64,000 nucleotides of DNA, taken from the NCBI GenBank assembly GCA_928212115.1, contig CAKMRJ010005634.1:257864342-257928341 (forward strand), written 5' to 3'. Positions 8,967-18,084 of the stretch are shown here, in pieces (the stretch's first letter is position 1; every line of letters starts with the position of its first letter). Both the position numbers and the translations under genes were made by a program. A model generated the notes under the pieces. The model ran no database searches. It was not told the origin of the DNA and worked only from the letters and a program-made list of their open reading frames with translations. Origin of the DNA: Lactuca virosa. Lineage: Eukaryota; Streptophyta; Magnoliopsida; Asterales; Asteraceae.

Positions 8967-11900
8967 GTACGTTAATATTGCGGATATAAAAGAGTTTTCT
9001 ATTCACGAGATGGATGCGATTATGAAAGGGTTAGGATACTCAGTTCCTCCAGTTATCTACTATCATTTTTTGAGTGCCAAAGGGAGACATGCATTTTGGG
9101 TTACAGGCCCTAGGAAATGATGATGATGTCCTTAATTTTGCCCAGTATGTAAAGGAGCATAAAGTGATAAGGGTTTACACTGAACATGGTATGACTAACT
9201 TGCTTACTTACTTTTATGGCTCCTAAACCTGTAAGAAAAGTTATTATTGAGCAATTAGAGGAGATTAAGGAACATGAAACCCTCCCAACTGATAACCAAC
9301 CCAGTGGCATACCACAAACATGCATACCACCTGTTATAGCCAATGAAGTTGCTTTAGCCTTGTCGATATCCCCTCAATATAATAAGAAAAAGGAATTTAT
9401 CAATAAAAACCCATTATCATCATGTATTAAGAAATTGGTCATGGATGATGTTGGTGTTGATAGGATTGGTGGGAATAAGGATGATGCAGCTAATAATATT
9501 GACCAGAGATTTAATGAATTTGATGAGGCAGCTAATGACTTTGATCTTGGGTTGTACCAAGAGATTTTACAGTCTAATGAACAAAATTTAGATGATGAGG
9601 TTCATGAAGGTGAGGACAATGCAGTTAATAAGGAAGTCACTGAAGAAGAGAATCATGAAAGAAATGAAATGAATGATGAGAATGTAGAGATGAGAGATTT
9701 TGCAGCTGATGATGGAATTGAAGATAATACAGAGATAGATGAAGAGAATCATGAATGAAATGAAATGAATGATGAGAATGTGGAGATGAGAGATTTTACA
9801 GTTGATGATGGAATTGAAGATAATACAGAGACTGATGAAGAGAATCATGAAAGAAGTGATGATAGTGAGGACAGTGATGACAGTGAATTTTGGGTGGATG
9901 AAGACAACATAATCCCTAATATAGAATTAGATATGAGGGATTTTTACATGAATATCGATCTTGAAGCAGAATTTCTTGAAAAAAGATTATCAAAGCATAG
10001 AGATAATGAGAGTGATGAGGACATTGAAGAATTGGATGTTATAGATAATGATCAATGGGATTCACTGGATGAGGGTTTTGATATAGAATGGAAAATTAGA
10101 GCTATAATAAAGGAATTTGGGAAGGAGACAAGGTGCTCTCGAGGTAAGATACACAAGGTAAGTTTTAGGATAAGACAAAAATATAAAAGTAAGAAGGAGT
10201 TAAAGGAAAAGATACAATTACATGCACTGGAAATGAGAAGGAATATATTCTTCAAGAAAAACGACAAAATGAGGTTAAGGGAACTCTGTAAAGGAACTGT
10301 AGCCTTTAATGATGGTCATGTGGGTGAACCTACCCCTTGTCCTTGGGTGATACAAGGTTCCATGTCAGATGTAGATAGTACTTGGTTCATTAAAACTTAC
10401 AACCATGAACATAGATGCCTCTAGACAAGAAAAGTTAGATCTGCAACCGCAAAGTTTATCTCTAAACAAATAATGGATCACATTGAATCCAACCCAACAA
10501 TCCCAGTCAGAGCTCTTCAAGAACAACTTCAAAAGGAATATCAAGTTTGATTCTCTATTCGCAAGGTATTCAGGGCCAAAATTAATGCAAAATAACTTGT
10601 CCAGGGGATTACGAAAAACAGTATGATGTTCTCAGAGATTACATCTCAGAGTTACAGTCTACCAATCCAGATACAACTGTGAAGTTAGAGTTTGATTCTG
10701 ATCCCAACCCAAGTGCTTCCTCAAGAAGGTTTAAAAGGATGTATGTGTGTTTGGGTGGAATGAAGAAGGGGTTTAGAGCTTGCCTGAGGGATTTTCTAGG
10801 TTTTGATGGGGCATTTATGAAGGGCCCTTTCCCAGGACAAATTTTAACTGCAGTTGGGGTAGACTCCAACAATGGAATATACCCCCTAACTTATGCCATT
10901 GTTGAGACTGAGAACACTGACAGTTGGAAGTGGTTTCTTGAGTGTATTGGAGACGATCTGGACCTATATGCAAACTCAAACTTCACATTTATAAGTGAAA
11001 GACAAAAGGTTTGTAATTTGTTGTTTATCTTGACATATTTGGATGTACTATACTAACTATGTTTTACTGCCTTCACAGGGATTGCATGCTGCTATTTCTC
11101 AGTTGTTCCCATGTGCTGAGCACAGGTTTTGTCTCAGGCATATACCTGACAATATGAGAAAAACATGGAGAACTAATGAGTACAAAGAACACTTGTGGAA
11201 TTGTGCTACAGCAACAACAGTACCAGAGTTCAACCATAGGATGAGGGAATTCAGCTTGTATGATATAGAAGCTTATAATTGGTTGAAGCAGATTCCCCCA
11301 CAACACTGGGCAAAAAGCCACTTCACAGGTGTATACTAGAGGTTCCGAATTTACCCCTTAGTTGTAATATTTCTTAGTATATGTTTGATCATGACATTAT
11401 TGTGGTGCTTTCAGGTAGAGGAGTATCAGATATGCTTGTGAATAATCTTTGTGAAGTTTTTAATAGAAAATTGATTGAGGGAAGGGACAAGCCACTTATA
11501 ACCTGCTTGGAGTACATCAGGGAGTATATGATGAAAAGAATATGTAATGTCATAAAGGTGCAAAACAAGTGTGTTGGTCCACTAACCCCATCTGCAACAA
11601 AGATCATGGACAAGAATGTCAATTGAGCATCTCAGTACACAGCTAGGTGGAATGGGTCAAAAAAAATACCAAGTGAAAGGTCCATGGCAGGATCAACATA
11701 TTGTTGACATGGCTGAAAGAGTATGCAGCTGCAGGAAGTGGGAATTAACAAGACTCCCTTATAAACATGTCATTGCAATACTAAATGACAAAGCATATAA
11801 TGGTGAGAAAGTTGGAGAGTTGCACACTTATGCCCACAGGGTGCACTGGCTAGAAACATGGAAAATAGCTTATGTGTACAAGGTAGAGCCTATTAAAGGT

Positions 11901-12170
11901 CGAGCAATATGGCCTATAAGTGAATGTCCAGTTAAAATCACCCCTCCTCTACACCATAATCAGCCTGGAAGGCCCAAGAAAAAAAGGAAGCAATCTGTTG
12001 AGGAGAAAAGCCAGAAGAAGGGAGACAATGGTGCTAGTCGGGGTGGGAGTCAAAGTCAGGTTGCTAGTGGGAGTGGAAAGCTTACAAGAAAGTTTATCAA
12101 AGTAACTTGCAACAAGTGTAAAAATAAAGGGCATAATGCTAGAACTTGCAAAGGCCAAGGGGGTAACTGA
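8967..12170 (+). pseudogene. MULE1 transposase (MuDR-type), decayed, with introns
   Basis: Domains in order: N-terminal MuDR/PB1-like part (EFSIHEMDAIMKGLGY, VIYYHFL) at 8967-9205; a long acidic linker; a MuDR DNA-binding region ending NHEHRCL at 10424; the MULE catalytic domain with GFDGAFMKGPFPGQILTAVG at about 10800; EHRFCLRHIPDNMRKTW; a degenerate SWIM finger (VCSCRKWELTRLPYKH, where the third ligand Cys is Tyr); and a C-terminal CCHC knuckle (CNKCKNKGHNARTC). Two introns fit GT/AG and restore frame: 11009-11078 and 11329-11414. Damage: frameshift near 9110, stop at 9756-9758, stop at 10422-10424, further stops at about 10550-10590, and a frameshift at about 11616. The second catalytic Asp of the ISDRQKG motif is Glu (GAA at 10997-10999). 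The 5' end was cut off by C1. Confidence 0.88.
9655..9845 (+). repeat. Tandem duplication in the MULE1 acidic linker
   Basis: Two adjacent copies of a segment of about 100 bp encode NEMNDENVEMRDF(A/T)(A/V)DDGIEDNTE(I/T)DEENHE. The in-frame TGA at 9756-9758 lies at the junction, where the flanking copies suggest an original AGA. Confidence 0.85.
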
Positions 12171-12668
12171 TGGGATTTCAAGGGATTTTGATGTATGTAG
12201 GGGTATAAGTGTATTTTTGGGATAATGTTATGTTTATGTGTATTGTATGTTTAGTACTTGATGTGTTTTGGGGTTTAAGCAATTTGGATGTTCTTTTTGG
12301 TACTTAATAGTGTGTATTGTGATGTATGGGAACAATTTAGACTGGATTTGATGTCATGGCTTATGTTATGTTTAATGTCTTGGTGTTATTCTCATGTATA
12401 ATTTCATGTTGTAGAACTTGACCAATGTGCCCTTTTAAACAAAACATACAATTGTCATTAATAATGTGTAAACCACAAACAAAAATAGAATGGTCAAAAT
12501 GTACATACCAAATATAATTACCATTGACAATTTGTTGCAAAACATGTCTTACATTGCTTACATTTTAACCACAAAAGACTACAACAAAGTACTGCCCAAA
12601 AGATTACATTGCTTAAACAAAATACTACCCAAAACATTAAAACACTACCCAAACCATTACACTTCAAT
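12171..12668. other. Spacer between convergent MULE1 genes
   Basis: About 500 bp, rich in T on the plus strand at first (TGTATGT, TATGTTTA runs) and in A/C later. This looks like two facing 3' untranslated regions. No gene seen. Confidence 0.6.
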
Positions 12669-13018
12669 CTACTTCTTATAAACCGGAACAAACACAAACA
12701 ACATCCAACTGCATAACAGGTAACATTTGAGTCTTGTGTTTTGTGACTTCAACTTGTTGATTATACTCAGCAGCCCAGGTATAATAGCTTTGGAACGTGC
12801 ATACATTCGACCATCAAACCACCCAATAAATCGACATTTGGATCCCTTCAAAATTGAAGAAACAAAAGAAGATCGTAACATGTAATGGGAGATTTATGCT
12901 AAAATCCAAAAAAAACCTTTGCGTACTTCAGTAGGCATCCCCAGAAGCGTCGACCTGGATTTTTGTCAATCCATGTGGTGCGAACTATGGCCATTTTACC
13001 ACAAAAACAAAGCACCAT
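12669..13018 (-). CDS. GRF-type zinc-finger protein gene inside MULE1, two exons
   Basis: Exon 1 (13018-12927) starts MVLCFCGKMAIVRTTW and continues DKNPGRRFWGC. This is the plant GRF-type zinc finger pattern (CxCG, then TW, NPGRRFxGC). Exon 2 (12845-12669) gives GSKCRFIGWFDGRMYARSKAI and IPGLLSIINKLK, the usual second half, with the last zinc ligand C in SKC, and a short hydrophobic tail. The intron 12926-12846 has GT/AG ends. Joined as is, exon 1 ends out of frame: a one-base loss in GCCT (expected GCP-T-E) would explain it, so it may be a recent pseudogene. It is convergent with the transposase and starts near the right terminus of the element, like mudrB in maize MuDR. A role in transposition is inference; the GRF finger is a nucleic-acid-binding fold. 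Confidence 0.7.
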
Positions 13019-13099
13019 TTTTTATTTCGATTTCTTGAAGAAGAAAAAGATAGTCGATTTGTTGAAGAAGAAGCAGATGAGAACGACGACAAAGAAGGT

Positions 13100-13347
13100 T
13101 TAGGGTTCGATCTTATAGGACTCTTTTATTAATATAAAATAAGGGGAATAAATAGGGAATGACCAAAATACCCCCAATTTGACAAGTCAAAACATATATT
13201 AACGGAAGGAAATAGACGGCAGTTAACCCTTTGGACCAAAGACGCAACAAAATGAAAACTTTGGATCTGTGGTGCTAGTCCAAACTTTTTTGGACCAGAG
13301 TGGCAATTTTGAGCAAACCACATGGACCATTTGTGCAGTTTTGTCCA
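13100..13347 (-). repeat. Probable right terminal region of MULE1
   Basis: Read inward on the minus strand it has the sequence elements GGTCC, GTTAACTGCCGT, TCCGTTAAT and GTATTTTGGTCATTCC. The outer end of MULE2 (30345 to 30140, minus strand) has GGTCC, GTTAACTCCTGT, TCCGTTAAC and GTATTTCCGTC in the same order. That shared order suggests they are MULE terminal inverted repeats. The exact end is not fixed; GTTTTGTCCA at 13338-13347 is the likely terminus. Confidence 0.55.
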
Positions 13348-13380
13348 CCAAATTATACCAAAAAATTCACCTTCTTACCA

Positions 13381-14297
13381 AAAACTCACCTCTTTTTTTC
13401 GTTTAAATTTTTTTAGGCCACATTTTTTATCGAAAAAAAACTCGAATATACCGTTGTTCACGATTTTTCGTCCTCTTTCCATAGAGATCCATGTTGATAT
13501 ATAAAAAACAAACTTTTTTTTTTTCGAAAAAAAACCCACTTAATTTTGATATTTTTTTCAATATTTAAGTTTATTTTTATCCAAAAAAAAACTAATTATA
13601 CCAAAAATATTAATTTTTTTTACTCTATTAATAAACATCAACACCGACTAAAAAAAAACAAGATCAGTTCAAATTCACACTGTGAATCTCAACAGTAAAT
13701 ATTTCAATTTGTAACATTTACAATGTGAATTTGACTTATTATTTCAACTCATTGATCATTCGCAAATTAACATAGTGAAATTTACATATGAATCGAAATA
13801 TATTCCATGTAGTTTTATAATATTTTAACGTTTTCATTACTCATAAATTAGTTTTGTGAAATCAACAAATGGATTTATTCACATTGTGAATCTGACTAAC
13901 TATTATTCATACTGTGAATCTGAGCAGGTTCACAATGTTAATCTGAGCAGGTTCACAATGTGAATCTAAACAGGTTCACAATGTGAATCAGAACAGGTTC
14001 ACAATGTGAATCTGAACTCGATTTTTTTTCTTAAACATCAATATGAATCTATGTTTAAAGAGTACCAACAAATATGAGTTTTGATATATTTATTAATTTT
14101 TTTAACAAAAAAATAGACCTTAACTTTTTCAACAAACAAATAAAATGAAGTGGTTTTTTGAAAAAAAAATCATTTTTTATATATCAATATGAATCTCTAT
14201 GGAAAGAGGACGAAAAATCACAAACAATAGTATATTCCGTTTTTTTTCGATAAAAAACATGGCTTAAAAAATGAACTAAAAAAAAGAAGTGAGTTTT
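13381..14297. mobile_element. Foldback element FB1
   Basis: A 0.9-kb AT-rich element whose two halves are inverted copies. The left arm from AAAACTCACCTCTTTTTTTC pairs with the right arm ending GAAGTGAGTTTT, and long internal stretches agree (ATTTTTCGTCCTCTTTCCAT at about 13460 versus ATGGAAAGAGGACGAAAAAT at about 14200). The centre carries four 23-bp repeats. No ORF. It abuts the MULE1 end. Confidence 0.8.
13924..14015. repeat. Four 23-bp tandem repeats with palindromic core
   Basis: Units read (G/A)CAGGTTCACAATGTGAATC plus three or four bases, at 13924, 13947, 13970 and 13993. The core TTCACAATGTGAA is an inverted repeat. Scattered single copies (ATTCACATTGTGAATC) lie at about 13878 and, in FB2, at 31430-31770. 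Confidence 0.95.
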
Positions 14298-14425
14298 GTT
14301 ATAATATAGTGCATGTGCGTCCATTATAAAAGTCTATAACCCTTCCTTTTGTCGCTGATCTCTTTAAATTTTGATGCTTTTGATTTGTTCATTGGTTCCT
14401 TGATTAATACTGGTCCTATTGCACT

Positions 14426-14490
<65 letters not shown>
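14298..14490. repeat. Short unassigned segment and (TA)n tract
   Basis: Bases 14431-14490 are a pure TA run directly before MITE1. 14298-14430 shows no recognisable gene. Confidence 0.9.
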
Positions 14491-14493
<3 letters not shown>

Positions 14494-15025
14494 CTAGGTT
14501 ATTTTGTTTCTTACATTTATTGTGTGCTAGAATGCACAAATAGGAATTTAGTAAATTAAATAATTATTTAATTAAATAAATATAGATATTATATGATTTC
14601 CATAATTATATGTATATTAAATGATATCCATAATTATAATTCTCTTTTTATGGAAACTAATTGAATTCGTCATTAATGTCAGCAATAACATTCTTTCATA
14701 ATCAATTCGCATCTAAGTTTTTATATATAAGTTCGTATTTTGTTTCAGGACTCATTCACTTAAAATACAATAAAGTTGCATGGAATATGAAGAACGAGAG
14801 TGTATTCTACTAGAATACACTCTCATTCTGCTGGAGTACACTCTCATTCTTCTAGATATGATATCATTCTAAAAGAATATTATTATTGACATTAATGACG
14901 AATTTAATTAGTTTCCATAAAAATGAGTTATAAATATGGATAACATTTAATATACATATAATTATTACTAAATTATTATTGGTGCATTCTAGCACACAAT
15001 AAATGTGAGAAACACTTGAACCTAC

Positions 15026-15026
<1 letters not shown>
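14491..15026. mobile_element. MITE1: TIR element flanked by (TA)n
   Basis: 536 bp. The left end GGGCTAGGTT...ACATTTATTGTGTGCTAGAA mirrors the right end (minus strand) GGTAGGTT...ACATTTATTGTGTGCTAGAA, with inverted similarity for at least 70 bp. Both flanks run into CT/TA microsatellite. No coding capacity. Confidence 0.85.

Positions 15027-15103
<77 letters not shown>
15027..15103. repeat. (CT)n then (TA)n microsatellite
   Basis: CT repeats followed by TA repeats between MITE1 and MITE2. Confidence 0.95.
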
Positions 15104-15106
<3 letters not shown>

Positions 15107-16823
15107 CTAGGTTATAATGTGGATGACATCTATTGTGCAGACATGTGTGGACAATGCTATTTTTTTACAATGACTAAGTGTAACATCCATTAAAATCATG
15201 ACAATTTTAAACCTTTTAAATACAACCCAAATCCATAAATTGTTTACAAAATAGTTTCCAAAACATTTCCAACATTAGAGTTTTCCCAAAATCCTAGATC
15301 ATAATAAGAGGATGTGTACGGTCACGCCTTCATCTTCCGGTGGTCATCTAAAGTACTTGAAACATAACCCAAAACTGTAAGCCAACGCTTAGTGAGTTCC
15401 CCAAAGTACCAACACATAACCAAATAACATATTCAACAACAACATGCAATGGGTCCACGGCTAAAAGACTGGATTACCCCTGAGCCCACAGCATAAGTCT
15501 GGATTGCCCTCGGGGCCCACAACTTATGTCTGTCTTGCTCCTTGACTAGATCAATCATCGGACTGAAATACCATCAAGCCCTCAGTACGATTCTGGCATA
15601 ACGCCTGGTCCTCAACTCGTATATGGAATGCTTATGATCCTTCAGTATGAGTCTGGCATGCCCTACCCGACCCTCAGCTCATATCCATAATGCTTACGGG
15701 TTTGTTGGCTACCGCACGGAGCAGTACAACCTCAACCTAACATAATATGTCGACATATACCAGATAATAAACATAAATAGGTAATCATGCAAACAGAATC
15801 ACAGGTAGTCCTACAGATCTACCAGACTAGCATATAAATAGCTAACATAATCATGCATATCTATTCCATACTCCACGTATTAGTGAATATTAAACCAATG
15901 GGCCGGCCTTGGTGCCTTCGACCTACAAGTACAGTGAGAAAAACTCACCTCGCAAACTGGACAAAAGCTGATGAGGTCTCGACTCCGAATCTTAGCTCCA
16001 ACCGCCTCCTATTCCAACCAAATGACCAATCTCAATCAAAATCCTAAAATACCCAAAATACCCTTAAGGTCAAACTTGGTCAAAGTCAAAGTCAAACTGG
16101 TCAAACCAACTAGGTCAACTGAGTCAAGCCAGCCGAGTCAACCCTGTTGAGCCAACTCAGCCAAATCGACACAGAGTGAGTACGCGGGGCGTACACCGAA
16201 GGTACGCTGGGCATACTCGCGTCCTCGCATGTTAACCACCATCAGGTACGAAGTGTACGCCCAACATACTAAGGCGTGCCTTAGTATGCTTAGCTTACAC
16301 ACACGTACGCATGGTGTACTCATCCGGCCCAAAATCCACCAAAAGCCACTTTGGGCCCCTTCTCACCAATTCTCAACCTATGGACCAAAATGCAATATAC
16401 TAAAATCATAAAGCCCAAAATTAGAAGTGCCTTAACATCAGGATGTCTAAGAGAATATGTTGTTTAGTAATGTGAATACGTTCAACCTCACACAACTATC
16501 ATCATTTTCACGCATTCTCACTAATTCTTACTCATTTTTGTTCTCACACATCGACTTTCACTCATTTTCACTCTAACAAAACATGATTATCAATAATACA
16601 TTCTCACAACATTTTGACAGAATGAGAGTCATAAAAAAAGATTATAATACCCTTATAGACAATTTAGTTAGTGAGAATACATGATAATGACGATAATTAT
16701 GTGATGTTGAACGTATTCACATTACCAAACAACATATATTTTTTTAGTCACTCTCACAGAATAAAACTAGAATAACATTGTCCACACGTCTGCACATTAG
16801 ATGTTCATCTATATTGAACCTAG
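15107..16823. mobile_element. MITE2: long-TIR foldback element, interrupted by a solo LTR
   Basis: The left end CTAGGTTATAATGTGGATG and the right end (minus strand) CTAGGTTCAATATAGATG are followed by the shared run TGTGCAGAC...TGTGGACAATG. The inner arms also pair: GTGAATACGTTCAACCTCAC at 16471 against GTGATGTTGAACGTATTCAC at 16701. Without the LTR it is about 450 bp. No ORF. A second, partial copy in tandem follows at about 16830. Confidence 0.8.
15179..16446 (+). repeat. Solo LTR (gypsy-like) inside MITE2
   Basis: Starts TGTAACATCC and ends AACATCAGGATGT, flanked by CTAAG on both sides (15174-15178 and 16447-16451), a 5-bp target duplication. The inverted ends suggest the last four bases (TACA) were lost. 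The uninterrupted target is visible in the partial MITE2 copy at 16870-16930. It contains GTACGCGGGGCGTAC and ACGCTGGGCATAC palindromes like those in the G3 LTR. No internal region: recombination between LTRs probably removed it. Confidence 0.75.
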
Positions 16824-16829
16824 ATCGAG

Positions 16830-17110
16830 TTAGGTTCGTATGTGGATAAACATCTATTGTGCGGACGTGTGGACAATGTTATTTTGTGAAAATGACTAAA
16901 ATAATTTTATAGTTGGAAATGTGAATACGTTCGACCTCACACTATTATCATTATCACATATTTTCACTAATTAAATCGTCTATAAGAATATTATTGATTT
17001 CTTTTATGATTCTCATTTTGTTAGAATGTGTTCTTGATAATCATATTGTGTAAGAATGAGAATCCGTGAAAAACGATGCATGAAAATAAAAACGAATAAC
17101 AATTAGTGGA
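16830..17110. mobile_element. Partial second copy of the MITE2 family
   Basis: TTAGGTTCGTATGTGGAT, CATCTATTGTGCGGACGTG and GTGAATACGTTCGACCTCAC repeat the left half of MITE2 in the same orientation. The right half is missing. 17111-17421 is AT-rich with long T and A runs and holds no gene. Confidence 0.75.
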
Positions 17111-17421
17111 AATATCAATAGAAAATGCATAAACCTAAAAAAACCCTAAAAATATATAAAAAAAATATACTTTGAGATATCTATTTTTTTGACGTTACAA
17201 ACATAAAAATCGCTACTTTTTTTTCATAAAACCGCTGAAAAAAAATTAGAAAAATAATTTTTTTTTCAAAATTTTTTTAGCGAAATTGTTCCAAAAACCA
17301 ACGATTTTTAGCCCTATAAAAAATAAAATAAAATAAAAAGATTAGATATCTTAAAGTCGTTTTGTTTCTATGTATTACTATTGATTTTCTAGGTTTTAGA
17401 GTTTCCAAACCTTTATGCATT

Positions 17422-17458
17422 TTCTATTGATTTGCCCCATATATATATATATATATAT

Positions 17459-17532
<74 letters not shown>

Positions 17533-17550
17533 ATATATTATATATATATT
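17422..17550. repeat. (TA)n tract
   Basis: About 125 bp of nearly pure TA next to MITE3. Confidence 0.95.
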
Positions 17551-18013
17551 AGGGAGGGTTCAATTAAAAGAAAAAAAGGTTGAGAACGAGGGAATGAATC
17601 TGAGCCACTCATTTCGAATCTTCCGCTTAAGTGCTCCAGCGTACTGCATACCAGGCCGACTGAACTGATAATATTCATACATGAATACGTATATACATAT
17701 ATGAATACGTATATTAATATATATGAATAAATATAACATAAGTGATTATTTATACGAATATGGCGACGATGGGTGGTGGCTGAGGTGGCGGTTGTTAGTT
17801 GTGGTCGGTTGTGGAGGTGGTGGTGGTGGCAGTGGTGGTTGGTGGTGGAGGAAGGTGGAATATATAAATACACATTTATTTATATTCATATATGAATATT
17901 ACTCAACCTCTGTCGGTCTGGTATACTGGAACGTTTTACGGGAAAAATAAATGATTGGCTGAGAATGATTTCCTAATTTTCAACATTTTTTATTTTCTCA
18001 ATTAAATTACCCG
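17551..18013. mobile_element. MITE3: TIR element between (TA)n tracts
   Basis: The left end GGGTTCAATTAAAAG...GGTTGAGAAC, GAATCTGAGCCACTCATTT pairs with the right end (minus strand) GGGTAATTTAATTGAG...CATTCTCAGCCAATCATTT. The match extends inward through GCATACCAGGCCGACTGAA / GTATACCAGACCGACAGAG to ATATTCATACATGAATA, about 165 bp per arm. The middle is a GGT-rich stretch (17765-17860). TA microsatellite lies on both sides. Confidence 0.8.
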
Positions 18014-18042
18014 TCTGTTACTCTTTATATATATATATTATA

Positions 18043-18079
<37 letters not shown>
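18014..18079. repeat. (TA)n tract
   Basis: TA repeats with a few TT interruptions, ending where G2's LTR appears to begin. Confidence 0.9.

Positions 18080-18084
<5 letters not shown>

Noticed and set aside
9588..9848. Minus-strand ORF with LIIHFISFMILF repeats
   Set aside because: Antisense of the duplicated acidic linker of MULE1.
13924..14015. CRISPR-like regular repeats
   Set aside because: The units are directly tandem with no spacers, and the context is a plant foldback element.
14349..14543. Open frames of alternating Tyr-Ile at 14324-14543, 17432-17668 and 30233-30451
   Set aside because: They are translations of (TA)n microsatellite, with no start context or flanking coding sequence.
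17723..17950. Gly/Trp-rich ORF in MITE3
   Set aside because: Translation of GGT repeats in the middle of a TIR element.
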